From contig NZ_CP037423.1 in the NCBI RefSeq assembly GCF_007754155.1, forward strand, positions 5,636,467-5,700,466: DNA of 64,000 nucleotides, read 5' to 3'. Source of the stretch: Stieleria neptunia (lineage in GTDB: Bacteria; Planctomycetota; Planctomycetia; Pirellulales; Pirellulaceae). A program made the translations under genes and the position numbers. Shown piece by piece: positions 1 through 8,546 of the stretch. Numbering within the stretch: the first letter of the stretch is position 1; each line of letters starts with the position of its first letter. The notes below the pieces were generated by a model. The model was not told the origin of the DNA and made no database searches. It saw nothing but the letters and a program-made list of their open reading frames with translations.

Positions 1-263
1 CATCGAGCACGACGCGTGATTCCAGCAACTGGAACCGTCTTAGACGAACAGGTCGGGATGCGGTGTTGCGCCGATTTGACTTCGCTCGGCGCGACAACCG
101 ACGTGAAGCCCAACGGTACGGATGGGACATTTGCGAGCCGATGGGACTTTGGCGTTGAAAAGAGACCGAACGGAAAAGTGTGCGACGCGGATCCGCAATG
201 TTGTCATGTGACGGTGAGACGCCTGTCACATCCACTCTCGCGCAACCAGCCCTGAACGCGCCT

Positions 264-303
264 GCCCAGGCAAAGGGGCTGTTGCCCAGGCAAAGGGGCT
301 GTG
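264..303. repeat. 20-bp tandem duplication
   Basis: Two adjacent 20-bp units (264-283 and 284-303) begin GCCCAGGCAAAGG and differ only at the last base. This is a recent local duplication in non-coding DNA with no evident function. Confidence 0.8.
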
Positions 304-561
304 CGGATTCTGCCACCGGCGTCGCTCAACTAGGGTACCAGAAAACCGACAAATGTGGCGCAAAAACCACCGCTGCAGGGGTTCCAGACACCTCCTCTAG
401 GTTTCGGCGTGAGAACGCCAGGCGACCGGGGTAGCAAGACAGGAGGCAGATCAATACGGGGCAGAATGATTGCGAGGACTTGCTCACGACCATCACAACC
501 GACGATCCGAATGCAATGTCAACCACGCCACTTCCGTGCTAAGCAACACACAGAAGATTAA

Positions 562-616
562 TGGGATAGGCTTCCAGCCTGTCGACGCTGGAATGACAGG
601 CTGGAAGCCTATCCCA
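562..616. repeat. Inverted repeat with 22-bp perfect arms (GGATAGGCTTCCAGCC family)
   Basis: The left arm 562-583 and right arm 595-616 are exact reverse complements around an 11-nt loop. The core TGGGATAGGCTTCCAGCCT recurs as a second hairpin at 59689-59747, more than 59 kb away. This is therefore a dispersed hairpin family (REP- or MITE-like), not a one-off terminator. No T-run follows it. Confidence 0.85.
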
Positions 617-860
617 CTCGCCAGATCCGACACCTAGTTCCCGTTCGGCTTGAACATCATTCTGCCACTCCATCATTCTGCCTTCCCACCAGTCCTCCCT
701 CCTGCCCCTCCTGACTCCTCCCTCCTGCCCCATTTTCCTGCCGACCCTCTTTCTGCCATCCCCCGCCCCAACCAGCATTTGCGGTTGAACGCCGCCCGAC
801 CGAGAGTCAAGCTACACACCGCCCGCCTGCCCATCTTCCTTCGTTCACCTCCCCATTTTC

Positions 861-2414
861 GTGCCCAAACGTCCTGAAATTTGCCGTCCGCCCGTCGTGC
901 GTCCGATCGCATCGGATTTGGACGTGACCGATCTCTTCGCAGCCCTGTCAGGCTTGCCGGGGCGGGTCTGGTTGGATTCGGCGACCGTGCAGACGTCCGT
1001 CGACGAGGTGGTGCGGCGGCTTTCCCGGTACTCGTTTTTGTCCGCGGACCCGGTCAAGCGGCTCAGCGTGTTCCCGGACCAGCCGGACCCTTGGCCCGAA
1101 CTGGCGCGTTGGGTTGACGCACTGCCCAACGATTTCGACGCTTCCTTGCCCCCGTTCCAAGGCGGGCTGGTCGGAGTGATCGGCTACGAAGCGGCCCGCT
1201 GGTTGGAACCGCAGGAGTTGGCGGATTGCCACGCGCATCAAGAAAACGACTTGCCGACCCCGGCGCTCTCGTTTGGCGTTTTTGATTGGACGCTCGCGAT
1301 CGACCATTTTGAGAACCGGTCCTGGTTGATCTGCCAAGGCTTCACGGCGGAAGACTTGGACGGCGGTGGCGATTCGTCCCCGGCATCGGCGGCCGCGCGT
1401 CGGCTGCGCTGCGCGGGCGAACGTGCCGACCAGATCTGCGATTTGATTTCCGACGTGAAGCCCCAAGCAGATCACGCGCCGCATCAACTTCACCGTGTCG
1501 ATTCGTCACCAGACGCCTCTGGCGAGGTGGCCAGCAACTTCACCGGCGAAGCGTTTCGGGCGTCGGTCGCGGACATCGTGGAACGGATTCGCGGCGGCGA
1601 TTCGTTCCAAGTCAACTTGGCCCAACGACTGACGACCAGTTCGTCACTCGACCCGGCGGCGTTGTATCTGCGGCTCCGCAGCGCTAATCCGGCCCCGTTC
1701 GCCGGGTTTTACGACGGAGGCGATTTTCAGGTGCTCAGTTCCTCGCCGGAAGGATTTTTGCAGCTCCGCGACCGCCACGTCGAAACACGTCCGATCAAGG
1801 GGACCGTGCCCCGCACGGGCGATGCGGCCACCGATGCGGACTTGGCGGCCACCTTGCTGGCCAGCGAAAAAGACCGCGCCGAGAACGTCATGATTGTCGA
1901 CCTGATGCGGAACGATCTGTCACGCGTCTGCCGAGACGAAAGCGTCGTCGTCAGTCGGCTCTGTGAGATCGAGCGGTATCAATTCGTGCAACACCTCGTC
2001 TCGGTCGTCGAAGGTGACTTGGTGGACGGCGTGGACGCGGTGGAAGTGTTGATGGCCTGTTTTCCCGGCGGCAGCGTGACGGGGGCGCCGAAGATCGAAG
2101 CGATGAAAACGATTGCCGAGCTGGAGCCTCATCCGCGCGGTCCGTACTGCGGATCGATGGGCTACTTCAGTTGCGGGGGCGACGCGGATTTCAACATCCT
2201 GATCCGCACGATCACGGCCACGGCCGGCCGGCTGCAGATCCCGGTGGGCGGCGGCATCACGGCGCGGAGCCATCCGGCGGCCGAAGAGGCCGAGACCTGG
2301 GCCAAGGCGACCGGAATGCTCAACGCGCTCCCCACTCCGCCGCCCCAAACCCGGGCAAAATTGACGCCACCGGTCAATCATTCGGCGAACCCCAAAATCT
2401 CTGAAGCCGTCTGA
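861..2414 (+). CDS. pabB: Aminodeoxychorismate synthase component I (PabB-like)
   Basis: This chorismate-binding enzyme of about 517 aa should convert chorismate plus ammonia to 4-amino-4-deoxychorismate in the cytosolic folate pathway. It would be supplied by a PabA amidotransferase that is not in this window. An N-terminal anthranilate-synthase-I-like domain (about 20-160) precedes the chorismate-binding domain (about 225-490). The motif PIKGT at 311-315 carries the lysine typical of PabB where TrpE has alanine. FPGGSVTGAPK, IVDLMRNDLSR and PVGGGITARS are all present. The start is GTG at 861, because no ATG in frame precedes the N-terminal domain. It stands alone, with non-coding DNA upstream and a convergent gene downstream. 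An anthranilate synthase role is less likely because of the PIKGT lysine. Confidence 0.9.
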   Translation: MPKRPEICRPPVVRPIASDLDVTDLFAALSGLPGRVWLDSATVQTSVDEVVRRLSRYSFLSADPVKRLSVFPDQPDPWPELARWVDALPNDFDASLPPFQGGLVGVIGYEAARWLEPQELADCHAHQENDLPTPALSFGVFDWTLAIDHFENRSWLICQGFTAEDLDGGGDSSPASAAARRLRCAGERADQICDLISDVKPQADHAPHQLHRVDSSPDASGEVASNFTGEAFRASVADIVERIRGGDSFQVNLAQRLTTSSSLDPAALYLRLRSANPAPFAGFYDGGDFQVLSSSPEGFLQLRDRHVETRPIKGTVPRTGDAATDADLAATLLASEKDRAENVMIVDLMRNDLSRVCRDESVVVSRLCEIERYQFVQHLVSVVEGDLVDGVDAVEVLMACFPGGSVTGAPKIEAMKTIAELEPHPRGPYCGSMGYFSCGGDADFNILIRTITATAGRLQIPVGGGITARSHPAAEEAETWAKATGMLNALPTPPPQTRAKLTPPVNHSANPKISEAV

Positions 2415-2622
2415 CTCGTGCGATCGAAAGCTTTCCGACATCTTGAGAGGATGAATCACTCAAGGTGCGTCTCATGGTTTCGTTCACTGGCCGAATCAAC
2501 TGGCATCCCGTCGGCGCCATTGCGATGCGGCCACAGCATCAGCTACCACTTCGCCACTTCGCCACTTCTGTGTCGTCCCGCGTTACAACGACATCGGGGG
2601 AATCTGTCCTGGCAAATGGGAC

Positions 2623-5259
2623 TCAACCATTCGCCGTAGCGCCCGGACTGGCTGGGCTCGACAGGCGGCTGGCAAGCGAATTGAAATTGAACGAGACATT
2701 CGCAACCTGGTGCAGTCCGAGTCCCCACAAGACTGCGATCAAGTAGTCGCCGTTGGTACCCCAATCAAGGTCATCGACCCAGAGCAGCTTGATCCCCAGA
2801 ATAACGGCCACCACACCCGAAAGCACAAAGATCCAGATGTCATTCCACAATCGTTGCGTGCGTAACGCATCAATGTCCGACAAGTGAATGTTGCTCGTGT
2901 CTGTTGCCCCGGGGAAGCCGACGGCGGTGAGCACGGCGAGGAGGCGGTTTCCTGCGACGCCCTCGGCGATCACGCCGGCCTCCATGTTGGCATTCAATGT
3001 TCTCGGGGCATGCGCGCGATGTCCAAGCCTGTCGATTTGTTGCTCGAAGCCTAGCAGGGATTCAGGACTGATGTTGTCCTCCGTTCCAAGCTGTTGCAAT
3101 TTGGCGGCAAAGCCTTCCAGCTCCGCCAACCGGCTTTTCAGTTCATCCAGATCTGTCGGAGGCGGTTCCTGATCGGGCCGGGTTTTCTCTCGCAGCGTCG
3201 CAATCGCCGCACGCAGGCTTTCCGACCAGTAGTTCGTTCGAACCCGCCACACGAGTCGCAGCGCGTCGTTCGGATCGTCGCGTGCGAGCAGCGGTCGCTG
3301 ATCGAGTGGAACGATGAGCCGATCGCCAGTCTCGCTCCATCGATTGCCGTCGATCTCCGGTGCGAGCACGCGGGGCGGACGGCGAACCAATTCGCGCACG
3401 TCCAGGATCAATGACGATGCATAACCGGTCCTGGCCCGATCGTACAGTTCCTGCGCAGACGAAGTGTCTTCGGCGACCGTTTTCTCCGCGAGCCGGACAT
3501 CCTGGCTCACCCGTCGCAGTCGTTCGCTCGATTCGTCCGATAACGTTTGAAGTTCCCGATAGCGGGTGATTTGAGACGACAGCTCAGCAATCGCTTGCTG
3601 CAGAATCTCGCGATGTTTCGTCACCGTTTCCCTCTCCAACGCGTCGACCAATGCCTCGTTGGAGTCCAATTCCTGTGCACTCGAGTTGTCATCGCGAAGA
3701 CACTGCTTGATCTGATCTGCCGTGTCCAGCAAACTGGGTTGCGTCGGTCGAATCGCCCGCGCGGACTGCGCCGCGGCGGCCCAGCGCGGAGTCAAGCGAA
3801 TTTTGCGGTCAAGCTCATTGATCTTATCGGCGTAGCTCTTGCCACGGTTCGCTTGGCTATCGGCAAGGACAATTCGAATCCGTGATCGCAGTTCCTCAAG
3901 AATGGATCGGCCTTCGCGGCTCAACTCGGGCGAAAGAGAAAGTCGTTCCGCATTGCTGTCGAGTCGCAACAACTGCTCCTGTTGTTCCAGATTGAGTGCC
4001 CACGAGCCCAATACCTTGAGGACTTGCGAGATCACGATCCCCGCCACGATGAAGACGATCACGATGGCGATGTGCTTCCGCGCGATGATCGAAACGTTCG
4101 CCGTGACGGTTTGGCCGTCCGGCAAACTCAGTTGCAGTCTACCAACATGCTCCCCAGCGGCAGTCAGTCCCGAGATGACCAACCACAATGACTTGGACTC
4201 GCCGGGCGACAGCGCGAGATGGGTCTTTGATGTGCCGGCATCGTCCGTCCAAAACACTTCGCCGAAGGTGGACTGATAGGTTTTTTGACCCGTGACGACC
4301 TGATGCAATGAAACCAGCTCCGGCAGTGCCGTCGACTTCGCAGGCAGTCCGTTCAATTCGTGAAGGGTGACACGAACACGCGTTTCGGGACCGTATAAGG
4401 CGAGGTCCGTGCGCACCGCTTCGGGCGACAGCATCTCGTACGGCAACGGCTTCTTCTTGCGAGTGATTGCGAAGGGGACCTCCAAAGTGTGAGTGTCGTA
4501 CGAAATGATCAACGTCAACTTGTAGATTCCGATTTTCGGAAGTTCCGTTGTCACGCGGACGTCGACAAGCTGATGACCGGCTAACGGGATGGGCATCGCT
4601 GTCTGTGGCATCGTTGTCTGTGGCATCCATTCCACCGTCGCATCACGCTGCTCGCCGTCGGGGCCAGTCACGCGCGTCGATTTGACGATTAATTCTCGAA
4701 TCGGCGTGTTATTTCGTGACTGAATGGAGAGGACATGCTGAAACGAAGGGGCCTCAGCTGTGACCTGCAGTTCCGCGCCATCGGCTAAACCAATCACCTT
4801 CAACTCAGGCGCAACGTTGTACTCGAAGGTGAGAGTCCCGATACTGAACTGTTCTTCGCCTTGTTCGACGAGCACGTAACCGGTGGTTGTTCCGAGCTCC
4901 AGCGATGTCGTTTTCAGTTCGACGGGGATCGCCTGACCCGCACCGAGGGAGAGGCTTCCGTCATCGAGTCGTTTGGTCTCGCTCGACAATTGCAAGACGG
5001 TCGAACCGTGCGGCTTCCCCGTCTCGTGCAGGCGGGCCGACAGTTGCAAATTCTTCGCTTCCTCGTCGCCCGCGTTCCGCACAAAAAACATGGACGTCAT
5101 GTCGGACGAGTCGAGCTGGTAATTCAGGTCCGTCGCATCGCCCCGAGGCTCGGCCGCAATCACCAGCTTCGGTGGTTCTGCGCCACAGGCTATCGACGCG
5201 CAACCCATGAATAGGGATAGAGCAGCGATCCGTTTGCTGACATGGAGAGGAACGATCAT
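2623..5259 (-). CDS. Large exported/membrane protein with central coiled-coil region, unknown function
   Basis: An 878-aa protein I do not recognise as a named family. It opens with a signal peptide (to about residue 26, ending SIACGAE). A roughly 360-residue beta-rich extracytoplasmic part follows. A transmembrane helix lies near residue 400 (IAIVIVFIVAGIVI), then a long charged, probably helical or coiled-coil segment (about 420-790). Two further hydrophobic helices sit near the C terminus (IWIFVLSGVVAVILG and a later one). The layout, an outside sensor-like part and a large inside helical part, suggests a structural or signalling membrane protein. It lies 42 bp downstream of a trypsin-like protease gene on the same strand and probably forms an operon with it, so it could be its partner, substrate or anchor. 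The function is inference only. Confidence 0.8.
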   Translation of the reverse strand: MIVPLHVSKRIAALSLFMGCASIACGAEPPKLVIAAEPRGDATDLNYQLDSSDMTSMFFVRNAGDEEAKNLQLSARLHETGKPHGSTVLQLSSETKRLDDGSLSLGAGQAIPVELKTTSLELGTTTGYVLVEQGEEQFSIGTLTFEYNVAPELKVIGLADGAELQVTAEAPSFQHVLSIQSRNNTPIRELIVKSTRVTGPDGEQRDATVEWMPQTTMPQTAMPIPLAGHQLVDVRVTTELPKIGIYKLTLIISYDTHTLEVPFAITRKKKPLPYEMLSPEAVRTDLALYGPETRVRVTLHELNGLPAKSTALPELVSLHQVVTGQKTYQSTFGEVFWTDDAGTSKTHLALSPGESKSLWLVISGLTAAGEHVGRLQLSLPDGQTVTANVSIIARKHIAIVIVFIVAGIVISQVLKVLGSWALNLEQQEQLLRLDSNAERLSLSPELSREGRSILEELRSRIRIVLADSQANRGKSYADKINELDRKIRLTPRWAAAAQSARAIRPTQPSLLDTADQIKQCLRDDNSSAQELDSNEALVDALERETVTKHREILQQAIAELSSQITRYRELQTLSDESSERLRRVSQDVRLAEKTVAEDTSSAQELYDRARTGYASSLILDVRELVRRPPRVLAPEIDGNRWSETGDRLIVPLDQRPLLARDDPNDALRLVWRVRTNYWSESLRAAIATLREKTRPDQEPPPTDLDELKSRLAELEGFAAKLQQLGTEDNISPESLLGFEQQIDRLGHRAHAPRTLNANMEAGVIAEGVAGNRLLAVLTAVGFPGATDTSNIHLSDIDALRTQRLWNDIWIFVLSGVVAVILGIKLLWVDDLDWGTNGDYLIAVLWGLGLHQVANVSFNFNSLASRLSSPASPGATANG

Positions 5260-5301
5260 TTGATTGGCCCCTGGAATCGCGCCAGTGAATCGAATTCAAA
5301 C

Positions 5302-6378
5302 TCAATACAGCTCGTAGTCGGCACCGGAGACGTTGTTCAGTTTATCGATGACGCTTTCTATGAAACAGCAGAACGCGCGGTCGGTGGCGGAGGTATCGAT
5401 TGCAAAGAGAAGACCGCACAGCTCGCTGCTGTTCGAAGTCACGTTTCGCAGAACCCACGACCCGGAATCGCCCCGCACGGCGAGCGGAATCGTGGAAGTC
5501 GTATAGATCTCAAAAAAATCTCCAAAGTTATAGGTGTTGTTGTCGATCGAGATTTTTTGCCGGCTGATGAACCGCAGGATGTTGGCGTGTTTTCGGTCGC
5601 TCTCTTTCCCGACAAACTCGACGTCATCGCCCAACGACATGCTCGCGGTCGATGACGTACTTGTCGGCGCCGTGGTCAGTCGAATCGAACCTGCCGTGAC
5701 TGGAACCGTCGCATCGACCTTCGCCAAACACGCATCCACTTCGTTGTAGGGCGCGCCGTGGGTATATGTTTGTGTGATGGTCAGTGGAACCTGATGACTG
5801 ACTGTGCCAATGGATTCTGAAGGCGCCGAGCCGCCATGATTTTTCGATCGCTGCAGAATGTCGGTCGAAGACGAATCGACGAGAACGTGTTGGCAACTCA
5901 GCAGCTCAGGATCGGACGTCCCGCGCTGCTTGACAAAGCCACCAAGTGTGCCGCCGTCGCCGCGGCCGGCATTTCCCACACAAATGCCGCCAATGAGGGG
6001 CCGGTGCTTGCCGTGACCCGACGCGGCGATGAACGGGCCCCGCAACTCAATCAGAACTTCGTGAATCTGTCCGATTGTCAGCGGGATGTTGCGTGTCTTG
6101 CGATAGGTGTCCGGATCCACACCGCTATAGATGATCACCCTGACAGGAGACATGACGTTCGCAAAATTCCGTTGCCGACAATGTTCCGGCCAGCCAGCGG
6201 GAACCAACTCGGCGTCGAGCGCGTCGTTGAGTTCTCTCAATGGCTGTTGGCTCCGGAGCAGGGCAACGTAGACGGGATCGACGTCGAGAGCGAATCCGTG
6301 CAGAAATTCATCCTGGTAGTAAGTATCCACCAGATCAACGAACTCGCGACTTCGGGACACATCGATTAAAGGCTGCAC
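5302..6378 (-). CDS. Trypsin-like (chymotrypsin-fold) serine protease, cytoplasmic
   Basis: A 358-aa protein with the order of a chymotrypsin-fold catalytic triad. His164 lies in LLSCQHVLV, Asp215 in NEVDACLA and Ser305 in RGDSGSWVL. GTLGGFVKQRG precedes the His as the first strand of the barrel. There is no signal peptide or membrane helix, which is unusual for this fold and points to an intracellular processing role. Residues 1-120 form an unassigned N-terminal region. The start is GTG at 6378 with TAGGAG a few bases upstream. It is followed after 42 bp by the 878-aa membrane protein gene, so the two are probably co-transcribed. The triad is seen directly. Substrate and role are unknown. 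Confidence 0.75.
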   Translation of the reverse strand: MQPLIDVSRSREFVDLVDTYYQDEFLHGFALDVDPVYVALLRSQQPLRELNDALDAELVPAGWPEHCRQRNFANVMSPVRVIIYSGVDPDTYRKTRNIPLTIGQIHEVLIELRGPFIAASGHGKHRPLIGGICVGNAGRGDGGTLGGFVKQRGTSDPELLSCQHVLVDSSSTDILQRSKNHGGSAPSESIGTVSHQVPLTITQTYTHGAPYNEVDACLAKVDATVPVTAGSIRLTTAPTSTSSTASMSLGDDVEFVGKESDRKHANILRFISRQKISIDNNTYNFGDFFEIYTTSTIPLAVRGDSGSWVLRNVTSNSSELCGLLFAIDTSATDRAFCCFIESVIDKLNNVSGADYELY

Positions 6379-6757
6379 AATAGCTCCTACCGAAGAGAGG
6401 TACCTACACTGCTGCGATGTTCCACTGCGACACGATGCCTGGAGGGGGCATCGGCCACTCCACTGTAGCGGACGTCGAGCGGGGGTGAAACCCCCTTGAC
6501 GAACCCTTTGTCGATTGGTGCTCGCCCGTCGTGTAGCCCCGCATCGGATCCTTCGTGAGCCGTGGGCCAGCCGGTCAACTGAGGCCTGACGGCTAGCGAC
6601 TCCCCCAAAACAAACGCGTTGCGATTAAATCATCAAGCCGGTCGGGCACCGGGCAACATCACACCCGCAGCCCGCCCGCTGACGCGTCGGGGCTCACCAA
6701 GACATCAAAGGCGTCACAGCAAGGATGCTTGTTTGGAAGCGTTTGCCGAACGACAGC

Positions 6758-6799
6758 ATTCATTGCTTAATATTCATTGCTCAGTATTCATTGCTCAAT
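6758..6799. repeat. Three 14-bp tandem units
   Basis: Units at 6758-6771, 6772-6785 and 6786-6799 share ATTCATTGCT and vary at the last four bases. They lie in non-coding DNA and the repetition is plain by eye. Confidence 0.85.
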
Positions 6800-6835
6800 G
6801 CCCGACGACAGACGTATCAGCAGATTGGCAAAACA

Positions 6836-6878
6836 ATGGGGGCAAAACAATTTTAGGCTGTGATCGTTTTGCCCCCAT
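6836..6878. repeat. Hairpin with 13-bp arms
   Basis: ATGGGGGCAAAAC (6836-6848) is the exact reverse complement of 6866-6878. The core GGGGGCAAAA occurs again near 25185, which suggests a dispersed short repeat rather than a gene-specific terminator. Confidence 0.75.
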
Positions 6879-7049
6879 CGTCTTGCCCCCATCGTTCGTT
6901 GTCCAGTCGAGCAACAATGACTGACAACTGAGGTCGCGGCGGTTATATCGACTTCTCGCAGTTGGCGATTTCGCGAAGTCGTTTCACTCGTTTTCACCGA
7001 CGCGTTGAATCACCGGCGGCCGACGCCGGAGCGCGCCCAGCGCATCGTG

Positions 7050-7193
7050 TCACACGTTTTTCGCCGAAATCCCAGTGGGTTGTCGCGAAGGCCGAAGGTT
7101 TGACCAATGGCCGCGGTCAAGCAATTGCTGCACGAGCAGCCGGCCCGTCGCTCCAGTTGCACCAAGCTCGAGAACGGTCATCGTCCCAATCAT
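7050..7193 (-). pseudogene. Truncated NAD(P)-binding (NmrA/SDR-like) protein remnant
   Basis: From residue 1 this short frame reads MIGTMTVLELGATGATG, then RLLVQQLLDRGH. That is the classic first beta strand, GxTGxTG dinucleotide-binding loop and first helix of NmrA-like/atypical SDR proteins. After GHW the family similarity stops abruptly and a stop codon follows, so about 80 percent of the protein is missing. It lies just downstream of the DUF1772 gene on the same strand, where an NmrA-like oxidoreductase would be plausible. I read it as a 3'-truncated relic. Confidence 0.6.
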
Positions 7194-7233
7194 CTCGTTA
7201 TTCCCGAGTTCAGAATTGGTTGTTCGCACGCTG

Positions 7234-7707
7234 CTACGCAAGCCCAAGCGTAAGGAGCACGCACGCCAAGATGCACGCCGCGGTGCGGAGATGATTCCAT
7301 CGCGTCCAGAGCCTCAGGTAGCGGGCCCATTCGTCATGGCTCTCCGGCGCGTCGAGAGGCAATTGGTCGAGGGCCTTGTTAAGCGGGATGTTGAAAACTG
7401 CCGTCACCATGAAACCGCCAGACAGATACACGCAGGCTCCCGCGATCGCCCAGCCGTACGCGGGTGGCCGCTGCCATGCGGAGATGATCGTGACGAGCAT
7501 GCAGGCCAAAGCCGTTCCAAAGAATACGCTCAGAAACACCGGATTCAGGATCGTTCGGTTGATCAGCTGCATCGCTTTCATTCCCTCCGATGCCGGCATT
7601 TGCGTCAAGGCCTCCATCACCGAGACGGAGAAGACAAAGAACAGCCCGGCCATCAGCCCGCTGCCCGCCACCGCAATCACCATGATTGTCGTCAAGATTG
7701 CTGTCAT
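7234..7707 (-). CDS. DUF1772 (anthrone oxygenase-like) membrane protein
   Basis: A 157-aa integral membrane protein with four hydrophobic helices. The first is a glycine/valine-rich helix (IMVIAVAGSGLMAGLFFVF). A conserved stretch MKAMQLINRTILNP follows, and late WTRWNHLRTAACI, both characteristic of the DUF1772/anthrone-oxygenase-like family. Members are small membrane proteins often near oxidoreductases; for most bacterial ones no reaction is proven. It is full length for the family (about 150-160 aa) and looks intact although both neighbours are broken. The start is the ATG at 7707. Confidence 0.8.
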   Translation of the reverse strand: MTAILTTIMVIAVAGSGLMAGLFFVFSVSVMEALTQMPASEGMKAMQLINRTILNPVFLSVFFGTALACMLVTIISAWQRPPAYGWAIAGACVYLSGGFMVTAVFNIPLNKALDQLPLDAPESHDEWARYLRLWTRWNHLRTAACILACVLLTLGLA

Positions 7708-7799
7708 CGCTGAGCTTTGGCTCTCTGGATTCAGATGTCAGGGTGTTGGATTCCTTGGAACAACGTAACACACGCGTCGCCGTTTGCTTCGCGTCTTTT

Positions 7800-7996
7800 C
7801 GGTCGGACATCATGATGCGATGCATGAGCGACTCTAATGCACCCTCGAACTTCCACTGGTGATCGTGTGGGTAGTCATAGTGCAGGGAAACGAAGACCGG
7901 CACGTTCAAATCGCGGGCGGTCTCGATCAGTGCGTGAATGTTGTCGACTGTTCCGTTTTCAGTCACGCTCTCTTGCCCCGGATCTTCTTGCACCAC
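7800..7996 (-). pseudogene. Isochorismatase-like cysteine hydrolase fragment
   Basis: This frame encodes SVTENGTVDNIHALIETA, then NVPVFVSLHYDYPHDHQWKF, then ESLMHRI. That is the N-terminal third of a subgroup of isochorismatase-fold hydrolases whose members read SVTENxTVxNI and PHYYYPTDHxWKF. The N-terminal strand with the catalytic Asp and the later catalytic Cys are both absent. Similarity begins abruptly at the junction with an integrase-like fragment (7963-8097) and ends near 7800, just before the DUF1772 gene. It is a broken relic. Confidence 0.55.
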
Positions 7997-8097
7997 TTGC
8001 CGCTGGCCGTGGGCGGTAGAGCGAAATCCGGATACGGTTTTTCTGGTTTCGAAGGCTTTCGTTTCCTACAACCATTTGCTACAACTTCCTTCGTCAT
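7963..8097 (-). pseudogene. N-terminal fragment of a planctomycete integrase-like protein
   Basis: The short frame reads KPSKPEKPYPDFALPP, then SGKWCKKIRGK, and then stops. PYPDF followed by a W-x-KKIRGK signature is what I associate with the extreme N terminus of tyrosine-recombinase-type integrases common in planctomycete genomes, where LHYFG normally follows IRGK. Here it is cut off and runs into an isochorismatase-like fragment in another frame. It lies 140 bp from tRNA-Lys, a usual integrase target. Identification rests on a short motif, so confidence is limited. Confidence 0.4.
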
Positions 8098-8237
8098 CAC
8101 CGAGCTGCCCAAAAGCGAGGAGGTGACGGCCGAAAATGGCGGAAATGCGTCATTCAGGCCGTTTTTCATGTGTTTTGCGTGTTAAAATAGGCTAACAGCT
8201 GTTGTCCGGTTGTCGCAGGCACTTGAAAAACGCTTAA

Positions 8238-8310
8238 GCCCTTGTAGCTCAGTTGGTAGAGCAACGGACTCTTAATCCGTGGGTCGTAGGTTCGAGCCCT
8301 ACCGGGGGTA
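8238..8310 (+). tRNA. tRNA-Lys (anticodon CTT)
   Basis: The 73-nt cloverleaf starts GCCCTTG. It has D-stem GCTC/GAGC, anticodon stem ACGGA/TCCGT with loop CTCTTAA (anticodon CTT), T-stem GTAGG/CCTAC with TTCGAGC loop, and 3' acceptor strand CGGGGGT with discriminator A. CCA is not encoded. The first acceptor pair is G-U. A strong terminator follows 31 bp later. Confidence 0.95.
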
Positions 8311-8341
8311 CTGCGGAAAAAACGCCGCGCACTTGCACGTT

Positions 8342-8369
8342 GCCGGGTCAATGCGACCCGGCTTTTTTT
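8342..8369 (+). terminator. Rho-independent terminator of tRNA-Lys
   Basis: The perfect 8-bp stem GCCGGGTC / GACCCGGC (8342-8349 with 8355-8362) has a 5-nt loop and is followed by seven T residues. This is a textbook intrinsic terminator placed just after the tRNA. Confidence 0.9.
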
Positions 8370-8546
8370 GTGCGACGATCGCAACGCACGGCGAAACATC
8401 ATGCGATCGCCCATTGTGCCGACGAACCCGCCAACCGCCTCCGCCGCACCGGCTCAACTCATTCGGTTCTGGTGCATTCGGAAGACGACGCAGGGCGAGT
8501 GACAGGAGAGGGATTCGGAGCCAGGGCTAGTCTCAGAGGAACGGTT

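Larger units (their letters stand above)
1..860. other. Left-edge stretch with no convincing gene
   Basis: No recognisable coding region is seen here. One plus-strand frame is open from the window edge to 255 and could be the tail of a gene starting outside, but its product (two CC pairs, no motif) resembles no family I know. The stretch holds a 20-bp tandem duplication, a 22-bp-arm hairpin described separately, and a pyrimidine-rich run at about 650-760 with repeated CATTCTGCC words. Similar words recur near 20460. I treat it as intergenic. Confidence 0.4.
6379..7049. other. Intergenic stretch with small repeats
   Basis: No gene is supported here; the short reading frames show no family features. 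The region holds three 14-bp tandem units (6758-6799, consensus ATTCATTGCTCAAT) and a 13-bp-arm hairpin (6836-6848 with 6866-6878, core ATGGGGGCAAAAC), with a further partial copy of the right arm just after. These look like planctomycete intergenic repeats. Confidence 0.5.

Noticed and set aside
948..1493. 181-codon minus-strand frame inside pabB
   Set aside because: It is a shadow of a well-supported biosynthetic gene.
2418..2622. Short plus-strand frames after pabB
   Set aside because: They show no family motif, overlap the end of the convergent gene, and lack a ribosome-binding site.
6387..6608. 73-codon minus-strand frame upstream of the protease gene
   Set aside because: It has no recognisable content; the region is rich in short repeats.
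8253..8546. Extension of the ATPase gene start to 8253
   Set aside because: It would translate the body of tRNA-Lys and its terminator; the conserved ATPase domain starts just after ATG 8547.
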